Shown in pieces: positions 8,891-22,318 of a DNA stretch of 64,000 bases. Location: assembly GCA_905147135.1 (NCBI GenBank), contig LR990042.1:12701545-12765544 (forward strand), in the 5' to 3' direction. Each line of letters opens with the position of its first letter. Within the stretch, counting starts at the first letter, position 1. The notes beneath the pieces are model-generated. The model worked only from the letters and a program-made list of their open reading frames with translations, had not been told where the DNA came from and ran no database searches. Both the position numbers and the translations under genes were made by a program. Source of the DNA: Blastobasis lacticolella. Lineage: Eukaryota > Arthropoda > Insecta > Lepidoptera > Blastobasidae.

Positions 8891-11800
8891 ATAAGATAAA
8901 TATTTAAAGAAAATCACCGACTTTCAATTTAATATACATAATAGTTATACATATACTGACATAAGAAACACTCAACCAGAGACGGTAAATGACGCGAAGA
9001 GCGAGTGATAACATTAGCGAAACTAAATTCACTTTGTGTGAAATATGGGCGTCTTTCCGGCGAATATAGTCGAGTGATTCAACAAAGTGGAAAAGCTATC
9101 TCCTTGAGTACTACTGTCGTGCTGTATACGAATGTATCTCGCTTTTTAACATCAGAGCGTTTGCTGGCTTAAATAAATCCTTGATTTTATACGGGCTCCT
9201 TCCTGACTGTGGCTTACTCGTTTCAATTCGCTCATAACTTTGAATAACGTGAAATGATTAAATACAAATATTGTGAACGCAGATTTTATTTTAAACGCGT
9301 AGGTATAATGTAAATAAAATCCTTACTAATGTTTCATTACCCAATTACCTATTCAAAAAATCTCTCAAAATACTGATCAATTAACGAAAATTATTTGATA
9401 GAAGAAATACTTTAGGTATATACCTACAACATCACACGAAATTTTTTCCGAAATATAATATATTGATACCAATGGATATTATTTCCAAAGTTTGAACTTC
9501 CATGCTAATGGAAATCGCTTGGAACCAGCTCCTATACTTATTGTAATAGCGCTTTCATTAAATAAAATTTTCCTTCAGTGTCAGGATCAGGTGTTTATTC
9601 GTTTTGTTAAGAAATTCAAATAATACGCCGTAAGAACCAATCTACAATGCAAATATTTTAAAAACGTATTTTATTACGATTGTGTATTTCCTATTGCCTA
9701 TTAGGTAAGTGATTCCATTTTACAGAGAAATACCATGGCATAAACCATGGGGCGACATAAACTCAAAGGATGACCCAATTTCTATATGGAGTTTTTTAAG
9801 CTGTATCTGGGTATTCCTAACATCAGGTGACCAATAGAGATTATGTTGTAAGAATTATGTTGAATAGTTTTCGTTTTCGGGACCGTTGAATCGTTGATGA
9901 TGGTTATAGGCAAATATGTACCTAATTTCTTGAAAACTATGTATTTCTGATATCTCGTCATTATATTTTTAAGTTCTTAGACACATAGGTAAGTATTATT
10001 AGAAACGTTCATTCCTTTAACTGAATGTTGCAAGCACGCTATTTCAAAATAACAACATAAGCCAACGAACGGCACAAACACAATCCAATTGGAAATCTAA
10101 AAATCCTCCTCCATTCTCAAGCAACAAATTGCGAGAACTGCATTATTATCAAGAGCGAATTATTTCCAGCTAAGGATGCGTTCATAAATACCAGTGTCAA
10201 ATAAATCTAAGGAGCAGTAACGTTAAGATGTACGTGACTGCCAGCGGTGGAATTTAAACCGGAAATAAGAAGTTAAACGGGTCGTTATTGCGTTTAAACT
10301 GGGGGCTTACGTAACCGCTACATTTATGGGGATTAAAAGTAATTTTGAATACAAAGAATAAAGTGTGAATAAATTGACATAGTATTATCCCTAAATGAGG
10401 TAAAAAATAATAAGGTAATTCTTTATGGTAAAGACAGACCCCTTCGGCCGCGTCCGAAATCGCGGCTTCGTAACTGGTTTCGATCAAAAGCTTTTTTATC
10501 GTTGTACGAAACCGGTTACGATCAAAGACTTGAACGAACCATGCAAATAAATTAAAATTGGATAACTGTCTGTTTGTAACTTAGTGTCATTATTTTTTCA
10601 AGTTTAATTTAAAAGCAACAACAAACTTGTACACCAACCAGAGGAATCAAAATAGTAACTGGATATCGGTATTGTCAGTCTGATGGCGATTGATTGGAAT
10701 TATCTAGTAACCATAACTTACCAAATAAAACTCTATTACTTTAACCACTTAACTAAATTAGTCACTGCTAAAGTATAGTCCAGTTTCTCCACTTAAATAT
10801 GAATATTTATATTAGTATTCTAGAAGCATTGCATTGCATTAGTTAAATGAAATACCTATTCTTTCTACTGGATATTGTAGGACAAAAGTGAATTTCACGA
10901 TTCCATACACCATACTTACCTACCTTCTTTTTTATACTTACATACCTTCAGCCGTAATCATATATACAGCCTGTGTATAATTAACTCAGTTCAAAAGCAT
11001 ACCGCTGTCACGAAACTTTAGCCAGGGTAATTTGTCAAAAAGCTAATCAGATCTCACGGGGAGCAAGTAAATTTACATACACAGGTAAGATAAATAAGCG
11101 ACAAATGTATGGTGTGCCGCTGACTGTACTTAGGCTAACAACGCCTCAGGAAATTATTATCTTCGTCCTGTGAGTATGCCGCGGTACTTACTTTGGCTCA
11201 TGGCGAGTATACGCCCAGTTTACAGATGCTACAGTGATATTGAAACTTAGTACGTAGTCTAATATGTAAATGACTGTTGCTAGGTACATATATACCTCTT
11301 TTCTCTATCTCTTCACAGTAAATTCATGCACATTTATTGAAGTTAAAGTTGCGCAATACTCAATTTCGTTAGTACCATTAGCAGACAACAACGACCTAAT
11401 TGTAAATAGGCAAATATGCTTATTCGCTGACCAGACTCTTAGCACTTAGAAACTAGTAAGTAGACAAGGCGTGAAATTTCTCTCAAAAGTTTGCATTGCC
11501 CCGAGCGAGCAGCTTGGAAGTATACTCTATTCTTACTTTGAATAAATAATATGCGTAAAAGCTCCGAAACTGCGCTAATATTTTATCTTGGCGGCAGCGG
11601 CACTCCTCTGGCAGGCTGCAAGCCGAGCCGGGTAATGATTTCATCCCACAGACAACGATATCACCGGTGTCTTTTACTTGCTTTCTGTGATCGATAATTT
11701 GTCTATTTATAGCCAAATCATTGCTGATAGTTCGCAATAACTAGTTTTTTGTCCAGTAAATGCTTCATAGCATAGTTGGCGACTGTTGGCGACTGTTGTT

Positions 11801-12079
11801 CCGATACCTGTCTCAATTTTGTTCCTCCATCATATCAATGATATGTTGTACTTTCTATTGTGAAGGAACTACTTGTGTCTAATATCGACAGCACTCTATC
11901 TGGAGTCTGCGATTGGGACCAACTAAATCTAGCTCATTTGAATCCCACATAGACACAAGTATGCGCGTTCACCGCCAAGAAAGCTCCATTCCACAGTACC
12001 AGAATAAACCGCTTACCATCTCAAAGAGTCATGTCAAGAGTGCAGATCGCAGGAAGATCAAAAACAAGAATGCAGCGCT
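8891..12079. other. Anonymous AT-rich DNA
   Basis: 3.2 kb with no long open frame and no recognised family. Only small local features are visible: a CCATGG-spaced palindrome near 9733-9750, and an imperfect dyad near 10468-10530 around two versions of CGATCAAA. Possibly intronic or intergenic host DNA. Confidence 0.4.
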
Positions 12080-12590
12080 CATCCGAATCGCGTATACCGA
12101 TGCCAGAAAGGGGCCGGCGAAATCAGGTCGTGCAACTGCTTCGCACACTCCGAAATCTAACCTGTAGAAGACCGACAGACGCGCCACTCTACGCCGATGC
12201 TCGATGCTCTGCAGCTTAGCTTCAATCAACAGCGGATTACAAATTAATTTCTTGGTACTTTTTTCTATCGAATCCAGTTAGTATTTGGCTGATCCATCCC
12301 AGAGGTGGCAGCAATGCTCCATACACGATCGGACTTGTACTTGATATAACGGAAGCAACTGCCTTGAAGTGAAGTACTGCCTGACCTCTCGAAAAATACC
12401 AAGTTTTTTGGCTGCAGTCTTTGCTTTGGATTCGATATACTGTCCAAAGTTGAGATTAGTTGATAGCTCAACACCCAGGAGCTGTAAGTTGTTGGCAATT
12501 TCTACAGATACATTTCGGAAAGAGGGAATGGACTCCGTTTATCGATAAACAAACGTGTCTGTGTTTTGGTAGCGTTAAACGCCACTAGAT
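12080..12590 (-). pseudogene. LINE RT C-terminal fragment (SCMEHCCHLWD family)
   Basis: Minus-strand translation yields LLGVELSTNLNFGQYIESKA, KTAAKKLGIFREVRQYFTS, then LYQVQVRSCMEHCCHLWDG (thumb and connection region of a Jockey-like RT) and SIEHRRRVARLSVFYRL (near 12195). The fragment is frameshifted at several points and lacks the catalytic YADD region and 3' UTR. The same family is present at 49985-50450 and, as 3' ends, at 46490-46890. Confidence 0.75.
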
Positions 12591-14261
12591 TTGTTAAGTG
12601 AAAAGAAATAAGAATACTTACATTTAAGTCGGTCTGTCAAACTGCTGCACAGTTTTAGGATAGAGTACTCTCTTATTAAACCATTACACTATATTGTATA
12701 CTTAATGTATTTGAGTACTATGTACTGTATAAAAATTAAGTCGGTAACAACTCAACTTTATGGCAACGGTGAGTGATCCAGGCACAGCGCATTCATTACA
12801 TACTGTTACTAATCTAATCACTCATCGTCCCCTAAAAAGCAATATAAATTAAATTTGCGCTTCATGGCGGCAATGGATAACGCGCTGGTGATCTCGTCTG
12901 GCTATTCACCAAGCGCGGCACCAACCACGTAATAATTAATGGCAGCATGTTCGCGAAGGAGGTCTTTCTTACCGGTACGGGTTGGGTAGCCATGTTTTCG
13001 TTTTACTTTGTGGGTATCTTTTCCAAACTGTTCTTTTAACATAAATATACTTACTTTACTGTCTACAGGTAATATTTTGGCATATAAAACACTTTTTCAC
13101 CATATTTACCCAGACTTATTTTTCTTTGCTGTGCCTTATTTAGTAGCATTTTATTAGTTATTCCTGTTTGTATTTGTTTAATGTTTTCTTTTTCAGATAT
13201 GTTTTAATGTGAGTTCATTTCATAGCTAGCCAACCCAAACCCAACCACCGTGTCAATAAGAGCGTGATAAACATTATACAGGTGGTTGTATTTACTACAT
13301 ATTAAAGTTGATACATTTTACCCATCATAATTCTCATCTCAGTTCAATGTAACTCTTCCATGAAAAGTGATTATCTATTATTAGGCCTAGCTTTGTAAAT
13401 TTATTAACAATGCATGCAGCTATAAGAATTTCCTATTATTTTCATTTTGCTTTCTTTAAAGCGATTATATGGCGAATAAAGTTTAATATTTTTGGTTTTA
13501 TTTAAGTTGACTTTAATGTTATTAAATCATGTAATTATCATGGGCTCATTCAATCATATTAATGAAAGCCAGTATAACTGCGTTAATAAAATCAATATCT
13601 TTGCCTCCATCAGCGTACATCAAAGCCAGGTAGTTTAAAAAAACTTACATTGCTGAGTCTATTTACGTGCATTAACCACTCCTGCATATATATTCATGCA
13701 TTCAATAATAATATAACGTACAACATCAACATTAGACAATGCAACGAAACTTTTCAGTTGTTTTGCTAAAGTTCGCATATTCTTTCCTCTAATGAAAGCT
13801 TTACTTCTCTAAATAAACATTCCTATTGTTCGTGTCAATAAGTTTATTTTCGTAATTACACATTTGTTCTACGCTTTGCTATTTGTATTTATTCAATTCT
13901 GCGTACTGTTCAGAATAAAAATCTACCTTTTTCGTCAATTCATCTATTTTTAATCGTCTAATTTATACTGCACACAACATCAAGCTGATCATTCATTGCT
14001 GCAAAAGAAATTCCCCAGTGGTTGTCTTTATGATTTTTGGCGACCTAAAAAGGTAGGTCTTGTATACGTCTTGTGGAAGTAACCTTGACTTTTACCCTTA
14101 CACTGCTTAGTATCACCCTTGTTTATAGTTATAAATCATTTGCACTTTTTAAATTGTACCATTTTTAACAAATACGAACAAGAGATACTTGATATTGTGA
14201 TAACACGTACGCAGACATTTCATAAACACCTCTGCACACCGAGAGCTCGTGAGCGACTTAT
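12591..14261. other. Anonymous AT-rich DNA
   Basis: No coding sequence, RNA gene or repeat recognised. Confidence 0.4.
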
Positions 14262-14552
14262 AGAATGAGCTCCCTATAGAGGTTTATGGTACAATATGGA
14301 GTTCTTCAACAATGGGATGAAATGTTTGACAGGGTCAGCAGCTCGTAGATGCATTGTTGGACGGCTCGAAAGGAATTGTCTCCAAGTTGTGGAATGAGCT
14401 TCCTGGTGAGTTTGCCCTGGAGAGTACAACAGGTTTTACAGGGTTAGCGCGTAGGTTAAGCCCAAGGTATTGCAAACATCTTCGGCTGCGGTGACTACTT
14501 ACCATCATGGAGCCCGTAAGCTTGTTTGCCACCTTAGTGGTAACAGAAATGA
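14262..14552 (+). pseudogene. Two tandem LINE 3'-end relics
   Basis: The landmark GAATGAGCT.CCT...GAGTACAAC (encoding WNELP...EYN) occurs twice, near 14262-14330 and near 14388-14432. The second copy continues into a 3' UTR with GCTTGTTTGCCACCTTAGTGG. These are decayed copies of the family seen at 8634-8842 and 28288-28447. No intact frame. Confidence 0.6.
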
Positions 14553-15730
14553 ACTACAGATTGTGTCTTGTGCCAGAGTCCTGGCGAAATCAATAACCAA
14601 AGTACAAACTCAGGTTGACCAAAGTCTTCAGCTGGGGTCAGGGTTGACTCTGGGCAAACAGCCTAGAAGCCTATTGGGAAGGCTATTAGAATATGACGCA
14701 TGTCAATCATGAAACAAGCTATAAAAGCATGTCTATCGTTTTAAATTTGATAGGCATGTTACATTTAAACATTTCTTTCATGCTTGTTCCATGAATTCTG
14801 TATTCATCTCCCTATTTCTAGTTCGTCCCTTTTTATGTTTAATCAGATTTGTCTGCCCAAGTATATATACGTAACGGTATATTATACTATTATTCTTATT
14901 GTATCTGTGATATAAACACCTTCAAAGTACGATTCTTAACACGGAGTGACCAGAGATATACCATATATCACGGTTTGTGTAGATACATCTCCGTGTATTC
15001 CGTGCGATCCATACGATATATTTGCAAACGTAATTATCAATTCCACATGACAGTCGGTAGCCGAATTGAGTTTTGTGTCGGATAACAGTTCCGTAAACTA
15101 ATATTAAATTCCGTTTAATCTAAATTCGTCGCTAATTTATCGCTATTAGGTTTCATTAGAATAATCGATTACTTGATAGGCGTTTATTGTCGAATGCTCT
15201 ATTTGCGAGATAATTTGAGAGCGTACGCCAAATGATTTGTTTTTCTGATCGATCATTTGGCAATTAGGCAGTAATTATTGAGATTAGCAGATTCAACCAA
15301 CTTAATTAATTAATTTAATTAGTCAATTTATAATTGCTTAGTTAGATACCCTGCTTTAGTGTATAGCTCGATATGCCAAAATGCCGTTAAATACCTGCCA
15401 TAAATTACCTACAATCCAAAAAAATACATTTACAAATTCAGGAATGAATGATTAGAGAATGAATTATGTCAATACAAAAATAAACAAAAAGCGTCCTTCT
15501 CTGACTCGGCGACGTCGTCGCAGTTGATATTGACATGTAATTTCAAATACATTTCAAAATGAAGTGCCGGCATTTTATCCAATGTTCCATTTTTGGCCAC
15601 TGGGTCAGATAAGTTTATGGCACTATATGGACTTCAATTTAACCATCTCATTACGTAATCGTTACAGTCAATCCAGGACTCTGGCATGGTCCGCTCGTTT
15701 AATATACACCTTCTCCTCCACTTAAACTTC
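14553..15730. other. Anonymous AT-rich DNA
   Basis: Nothing recognisable. A palindromic AT stretch near 15298-15335 is the only local structure. Confidence 0.35.
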
Positions 15731-15808
15731 GGTCACACGCAGCGACTTGTAGCAACTGTAAATAGCTGGCTATTTATAGCAGCTATAAATCGCCGCTACT
15801 GTGTGACC
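15731..15808. repeat. 78-bp imperfect hairpin with GGTCACAC ends
   Basis: GGTCACACGCAGCGAC at 15731 is answered by GCCGCTACTGTGTGACC ending at 15808. Between them is a second dyad, AAATAGCTGGCTATTT. This looks like a terminal-repeat or MITE remnant, perhaps of Harbinger type. A related ACACACGTAGC motif lies near 16130. Confidence 0.55.
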
Positions 15809-16396
15809 GTGTCGACTACATGCAGTTTGCAGCAGCTACAAACCTCATTCGAATGGTGGCCACTAGTCGAAATGTCGTCTATAGTGACACGTCAACAAAT
15901 AAGCCAATTGATTTGGTTGGCCTGTGCTGAACTAGCAGAACAAATACAAAACCAAACGTTGACACTTCACTATTTTTTTTTACCTATACTTATTACGTCA
16001 CACACTACCAACGATACAAACAAACAAAGTACAAATGTCACAAACAACAGATTAAAAAAACTGTAAAATATATTTTTTAATTTTGGCTGGGCACCAGTTT
16101 TACTCGTGCTAATATTAGCAACTATCCTGACACACGTAGCTATTTATCGCTAGGCTAAGTAGCCGCTATAAAATTGAGCATGTTCAATTCTATTGAAACT
16201 AGAATAGATCTCACATAAAGCAACATAGGCTTTGTCAAGACCACCCTTTACCTTTTATAATATTGTAGGACGTAACTCAATAAGTTTTGAGATGCTCGAT
16301 GTTTGTGATGGCTAATGGAGTTCTATTTTTAATAAATTTGGTTATTTTTAAACATAGTTTTAATACAGTTGCGTTCCATTTTTAAACTTAGAGTTT
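15809..16396. other. Spacer, possibly the body of a decayed DNA transposon
   Basis: Contains a 126-codon frame overlapping the hairpin (15686-16066) with no recognisable motif, then AT-rich sequence. No function is assigned. Confidence 0.3.
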
Positions 16397-16692
16397 TACG
16401 CCCGGAGTTCGCCTTGACCATGGTCCAGGATTTGGAAGATCAGGATATTACAGTGGAGTGGCTGCGATCTGACCTCCGTGACCCTGTCAACCCCTGTTGT
16501 GCCCCTGCACCTGACTAGAATTTATCATGGTTACACATTCATTTGCCTGAATGTACAGGTTTATCACGATGTTTTCCGTCACCGTAAGATCATCGGTTGG
16601 TGTTCAACTAATGTACATAACTCAGAAAAGAGTCTTTTGGATATGGCGGTAACGGGGTTCCAACCCAGTACCTCGGGGAACCCGACGCTCTA
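16397..16692 (-). mobile_element. tRNA-headed SINE, copy 1 (degenerate head)
   Basis: Minus-strand copy of the main SINE family of this window. Landmarks in plus orientation: TGACCATGGTCCAGGATTTG, TCTGACCTCCGTGACCCTG, GGTTTATCACGATGTTTTCC, AACTAATGTACATAACTCAG, then a damaged tRNA-like head ending in CCGACGCTC. Part of the head around the anticodon arm is deleted. Confidence 0.75.
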
Positions 16693-16710
16693 AATGGAAC
16701 TCTATTGAGT

Positions 16711-16850
16711 TTATGCAATGTCAACAGGAAATGCTGCTGCTACGAAAAGTGTAATACGAGTGTATTACTCGTACATACCTACACCAAGTCTGCCTCTATG
16801 ACTTAATCGCCTGTTACGACACCCATAAGTCGAAGGGGTTGATGCAATAT
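16711..16850 (-). repeat. Degenerate SINE-like copy (44527-44791 family)
   Basis: Keeps only the GGAAATGCTGCTGC and TACGACACCCATAAG landmarks of the 265-bp SINE-like element. The spacing is disturbed. Confidence 0.4.
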
Positions 16851-18542
16851 TTTTCATGACAACCGATAAAGAAACAGGCAAGTGAAGCACCTTCGTCGTC
16901 GCCTATAGCCACTAGGGAGCAATTCCAGAGTTATCACCAATGCGTTGGCGACATTAAATACCCCAGGAAAGGTTGCCAGAAACCACACGGACGAAATTGC
17001 TGGTAAAAGCTGGATAAATACATATTTTAAAATCGCAACTTGTCCACGTATGCTACCTGACATAAACAAAATACTTATTCCTTCAAAAACCACTTGAAAA
17101 TGGACGTTGTGATCATCTGGGTTTCTGAATCAATCTGATAATTTAGTATAGTAGAGTATAGGTACTGCGAGCCTCGAACACTTGAGCAGTTTAAGATATT
17201 CTACGGAGTACGTAAATTTATGGTAACGCTGGGAAAGTCAAGTACGAGTATACCTCTCCAATCTTGAAGACTGCTCAAAAACTCTTGAGCGTGTGAGTTT
17301 CTACCTCATTGACACCGCACGCAATTTTACTACTCTCGACCCATAGATCAGAACGCTTGAAGCGGGCGTTTATTTCATCGACTCTGGTGCATCATCAGTG
17401 AAAATTTCTGGTGATAGTCACCCAAAAAAGGGAACAGTGACATTGACACCACTCATTACTCGGACCAAGCGTTGTTAGGTATGGAAGGAGGGAGAGTTAA
17501 CCCTCCGGGTGTCTTGAAGCATCATTTTGGTAGTTTCTATAGCTTACTTGTGCACCAGAGTGCCCTCGGTCGATACGCCCCGGCCCTAAATGATCAGACA
17601 GCAGTCCTGAATCCCCGAGCTTTGTCACTGTTACTAAACACCCTACATACAGGAGTTACTAGATCATTATGCCGCAGATGTAAGTATAGTAGTCATATAT
17701 GACTATGTGAAGGCAACGGCGCCGCTCGGCGTGACTTTCCACCGATTTATTACACCCGTGTGCGGAGTTTTAAACACATCAACTTAATTAATTCGCCTTT
17801 AAAATTTGTAGTTCTCTTATTTTCGTGTTAAGCAGGGAGATTAAATTCGTATTCGGGCAGTAATTCTACTTAATTACGAATTCTGTCCCGGGTTCGCGGG
17901 TTTCGGATATAATTAGGGCAAAAATAGATTTTGCATAGCTTATGTATAGCGTTTTGGTTTAAATCTTCTTGTCCTATTATGTTTTTATATAAAATTTACG
18001 TCAATACTCTATTTGCAGTTTTATTAAGTTTGTTCAGCCTCTTCTTCATGAATTCCACTTGCTGCTCTCCGGGTAGAGAATGGTAGACGTCGTAGTAGAT
18101 TATTTCATGCACTAACTTTCTGTCTTATTACTACAGTGCACTTTCCACCAATTTTTTATTTAGCGTAAACCGAGTTTGACAATTCTAGATATGATCCTCA
18201 ACCTCAGAGATAATCCTCAAGAAGAAAATGTAACAACCCTAAATAAGGCTTAAAAATGTGAGTTCATATTATAATTTACTTATTTCATCAATATAAAATC
18301 AAAATGAAACAATTTATTTATACTCATATTCAGGACAGTGAAGTTACGAAGCTTCGCTGAAACCACGTGAGAAAACTAATCAAAAATTAACGCTGCCTTG
18401 TAATGCATGCTTACATCTACTCAGCTCAAACTAGCCTCCTTGAAAGCGCTTAGCTTGTGAACCAAGTTCCTTGTAAACTTAACTTTTACGGTATTTATTT
18501 ATTACGTTTAGTTAACGAATACCGTAGAAAATAATCATCTTA
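16851..18542. other. Anonymous DNA
   Basis: No recognised gene. A 76-codon frame at 17472-17702 has no family signature. Not annotated as a gene. Confidence 0.35.
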
Positions 18543-18721
18543 TCGTTAATGTCCCTCTCGCACACGGATTCCGGATCCAGGGTTTGGCAGATCAGGTAAT
18601 TACAGTAGAGTTACCATCTGACCTCCTCCCCTGCAACCAGGGGAACCTGACCATATAGGATCATCGTTACACATTCCGTCTCCTGAATTTGCAGGTTTCA
18701 TACACCATATACATGGCCGTA
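18543..18721 (-). mobile_element. tRNA-headed SINE, copy 2 (head missing)
   Basis: Minus-strand partial copy with GATCCAGGGTTTGGCAGATC and CAACCAGGGGAACCTGACC. It stops at the GCAGGTTTCAT block, so the tRNA-related 5' head is absent. Five-prime truncation is as expected for reverse transcription. Confidence 0.7.
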
Positions 18722-19269
18722 AATCATTGATTACTGGTTACTGTTTTTTGTTTGTTGTTGAATCTTTAATAATCCTTGATAACTGTTTTCTAAATATACA
18801 CGTTTAAAAAGATTGAACCATCTTTACTGTACTTTCTTAAAATAATCATTCCCTTATCGCATGTATTTCCATGGACCCCAATTTGAAAACCCTAACTGAT
18901 GGACTTTCATCCTCTATCTATTATACCCCCTTATTTATTTCCAGATTTAAGTAAGTTTCCCTCTTTATTTAATAGTATAGACAATATCATTTCACCATTA
19001 AATAGCGCATCTAATCACTTGCTCGCAGTTACTAACATTTGCATGATGGTAGAATAGCAAACTGTCTCGAATGCACAAATATTACAAATACTAAAATACT
19101 CAATACATTAATAGTCATTCATTTTAAGATATTGGGTATACTAACTACTAAATGTCTATTTATATATAAGGATTTTAATTCTTGTATAATTAGATTATGA
19201 TTCCTTTGAGCTACAGTGTTTCCTTTGGACTGGGATCGTTCAAGAAGTATATTATGGTCTCTTTAGAGG

Positions 19270-19388
19270 CGAGCAACGCAATGGTAGCGCTCCTAGTGTA
19301 GCTGATGTCCATAGGCGGCGGTGACGACTTTCCATCAGGTGGCCCACTTGCCTGTTAGTCTGCCGTACCTACAACATAAAAAAATGAA
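19270..19388 (+). repeat. LINE 3' UTR fragment (CATCAGGTGGCCC type)
   Basis: Contains TAGGCGGCGGTGACGACTT, CATCAGGTGGCCCACTTGCC and a short A tail. The same 3' end is at 40688-40837, and a minus-strand scrap lies near 37601-37637. Confidence 0.6.
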
Positions 19389-20826
19389 TGTTATTTTATC
19401 ATTGGCTTCGGTTTAACTATACATTACGTGGTAGACGGAAATCGAAAACTTGTTATACAATAAACATTTCACTAAACTAACAGACCTTCCTAAAACTACG
19501 AGCATATAGGTAAGTTGTAGCTGCTCCGCTTCTATCCCAAGCGTCGTATCGTCTTGTTCGGTTCAAATTCTTAAAATTACCTCATTTTACATGCAGGAGA
19601 TATTTCGAGGAGTGTTTGCATGGCACGCACGTCTTAGGCCTAGCTGCCGGAAATAAATAAGTTAAGGGGCCCGATATTTCACTCGAAGCCAATATCGTAA
19701 AGAGCTCTAGAAAGAAAACGCTTTAAAAACTCCACCCAGTGATAAGTAGTAGGCGATCAGGAGATTTCGATATGCTTAGTCTTTCGTGGCCGCGTTTGTA
19801 GACAGATCGTAGTATATGACTTACAACTATAGCTGTAAGTATCTAAATACGCTCTACGTCACCTTGTGAGATTGAAAAAAATATTACAATTCTTAAACAT
19901 TGATCAATTTAACAATGTTAATGCTAGAATGTTAATGCTAAGACACGAACAATACATAATAAGTTCTCAAATGAAAAAAAGTATTCGTAAAAAGCTTATA
20001 TCGCGCGGTATAATATCTAATCATGAAGACCATTCCAAAGAGCCCAAACCCGATTGTGTTATCTTATTGCGTTAATTAGTTCCAAGACCACTTTCCGACT
20101 CCATCATCAAACCAGCTCCATGGTTTCATAATAATCCAAGTTACACATGTACAACAAATACAACATGCTCAATTAGATGAGCGCTACAACTTAGGTCTCT
20201 ATAAGACAAGTGTGAATAGGTATTTAATAGACAGGTATGCGCCATCGTAGACTGTCTGCACTTAACATCAGGTGAGATGGCAGTGAAATACCTGAATCTT
20301 TAAAAAAAAAAGATACTTACACATGGTCGAAAAATAGTTTGCAAATTTTGACGGACAACTTACATATGAACTGTGCAAGTTAAATAAAAGCTTGTAAAAA
20401 GCTGTAATTCTCCGCAACAAGACAGCTCATGTAATTTAGTGAAAAATGTAAACACTCATCTACACCTAGGCCCAAGTAATGTGCTCCACTTAACTCTGCA
20501 CTCTAATGGCAAAAAAGTATAAAACACCAGCACGGTCTCCCTCCATTAACGTGGTCCTGACGTCTGGAGCCAGAGGGGACTTACGACAAAATGGCCTAAT
20601 GTGTGCTTGCACTTATTCATAAGCCACGACGAGCCAGACTTTGCACGAATAGGTTTATAATCATGAGAGACTGTACTAGATGTACTGTACTTTAGTTATA
20701 TCTACAGTTAAGTGTAAGGTAGCCAGGTGTAACTACATGCATTGAGCTTAATCCTCACAGCGTAATTGCACATTCTTTTCTGCATTTTTGTTACATGAAA
20801 CCAAAATGCATTAATAATCATATTTA
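19389..20826. other. Anonymous DNA with one LINE scrap
   Basis: At 20225-20308 a short LINE 3' end (TTAACATCAGGTGAGATGGC, then an A tail) is visible. It resembles the 3' end at 46830-46890. The rest is unrecognised, including a 69-codon Lys-rich frame at 19866-20075 without motifs. Confidence 0.4.
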
Positions 20827-21114
20827 TCTTGGCGTTACTGTCACGGTTATACTCTAGTCCATGATCCAGGATTTGGCAGATCAGGTAATTACTGTGGAGC
20901 GGAGAACCTGAACAGATTGGATTATGGTTACATATTCAGTCGCCTATATGTGCAGGTTTCATCATGATGTTTTCCTTCGCCGTAAGATCATCGGTTAATA
21001 TTCAACTAATGTACTTAACTCAGAAAGAGTTATTGGTACATGCGCGCAGTGGGATTCGAACCCGGTACCTTTCGCTTACGAGTCGGATACCGTAACCACT
21101 CGGCCAGCGACGCT
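20827..21114 (-). mobile_element. tRNA-headed SINE, copy 3
   Basis: Nearly full minus-strand copy. 3' end with CTTGGCGTTACTG (plus reading) at 20828; body landmarks TGATCCAGGATTTGGCAG and TTCATCATGATGTTTTCC; head with GTGGGATTCGAACCCGGTAC, the complement of a pol III B-box, and GTAACCACTCGGCCAGCGACG, the A-box side. A small internal deletion removes the TCTGACCTCCGTGACC block. Confidence 0.85.
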
Positions 21115-22243
21115 TCGATGAAACCTTAATGCAATAATACGTGTAGAATTGTAGATGTTGTTGATGACTGTTGCCGCTTTTAATCAGGTAGGTTCAGTTT
21201 GTCAGAGTAGGAGATTTAAAAAATACTGTACTAAAAAATTCCACGTTAATTAAAAGCAAAAACTGAGATAGTACAGTTAAAAACGTTTCATTGTGGAGTT
21301 TATACATAGAAATAGCTTTGCATCTCGACAAAATACTGATAGCATTTATAGGGATTTCCCAGAGGATCAGACTATATTCAGAGGAACAAAGACATTACGC
21401 GTAGCTGATACTGACCACTGTCTATTTCTATAAGGTAGACTTACTTGTCACTGAGTAACATAAAATCAATGATATACGTAACCTTCTCTTCAAATTAGCT
21501 TCAAATAAAACGAAACCAGACAACGAGCCAGACAAACAAATGTAGAACAAACCGTAAGCATTTGCAATCAGCATAAAATTACGATAGCGGCCATAAATTC
21601 AAATTTTTACCCGAAAACAAAGGTCACACCGTGCGTTAGGAAGGTAAGTCTGACTTTTTATCATCAACGTGAGAGCCTTTAACATAAAAATACTGTAGAC
21701 AATTTTTCAACGAGGCAGACCCATGAATTTCAAATACGTTTTTACAGATAAGGGCCATTGTTGATATAAAATACGATTACGCAGTGTAACCACGCAAGCG
21801 GCAGCCATCCACGGCCGTAAAAATTACAATACAACAAAGCAAGGTACAAATCATGGGAATACAAACTTCGTACTAATGACGCTACCTTTCACTTTTATGA
21901 AGGCACAGGGACTACTTTATTGCAAACATTTACATTCTAGGTCGACATTAGTTTTTTCACATGATTAGTAATTTATTCGCACCTAATTACGTACGACAAA
22001 TTCACAGAACACATCTAGCCTTAAACAAAGCAAGTTTGTACTATCTGTGCAAGATAACGGATATACTACCTTTGTTGACGAGTAGCCCCATATTGCGACG
22101 CAGTTAATGCATCATGGTCACTGGACGAAAATCTTCAACAAAGAGGAATCTTTAAAATGTGTAATAATAATCGCTATAGTTAAAAACATTATGTTCCTAC
22201 TTACTGCTTTAAATAGATTATAATTTTATGAAAAACAGAATTT
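21115..22243. other. Anonymous AT-rich DNA
   Basis: Nothing recognisable. Confidence 0.35.
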
Positions 22244-22318
22244 CTCCCCGGCCGGGAATCGAATCCAAACTGCATGTCGTAGACCGGCCAGTGATGTTGA
22301 CAACTGAACCATTCAAGT
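22244..22318 (-). repeat. tRNA-like SINE head of a second family
   Basis: The minus strand reads GGTTCAGTTGTCAACATCAC, then TCTACGACATGCAG and GGATTCGATTCCCGGCCGGG, i.e. an A-box-like start and a good pol III B-box at tRNA spacing. It differs from the main SINE family in the anticodon and acceptor regions. No CCA end or clean acceptor stem was found, so a tRNA pseudogene or SINE head is more likely than a working tRNA gene. Confidence 0.55.

Noticed and set aside
17472..17702. 76-codon plus-strand frame
   Set aside because: No motif and no neighbouring coding signal; likely chance.
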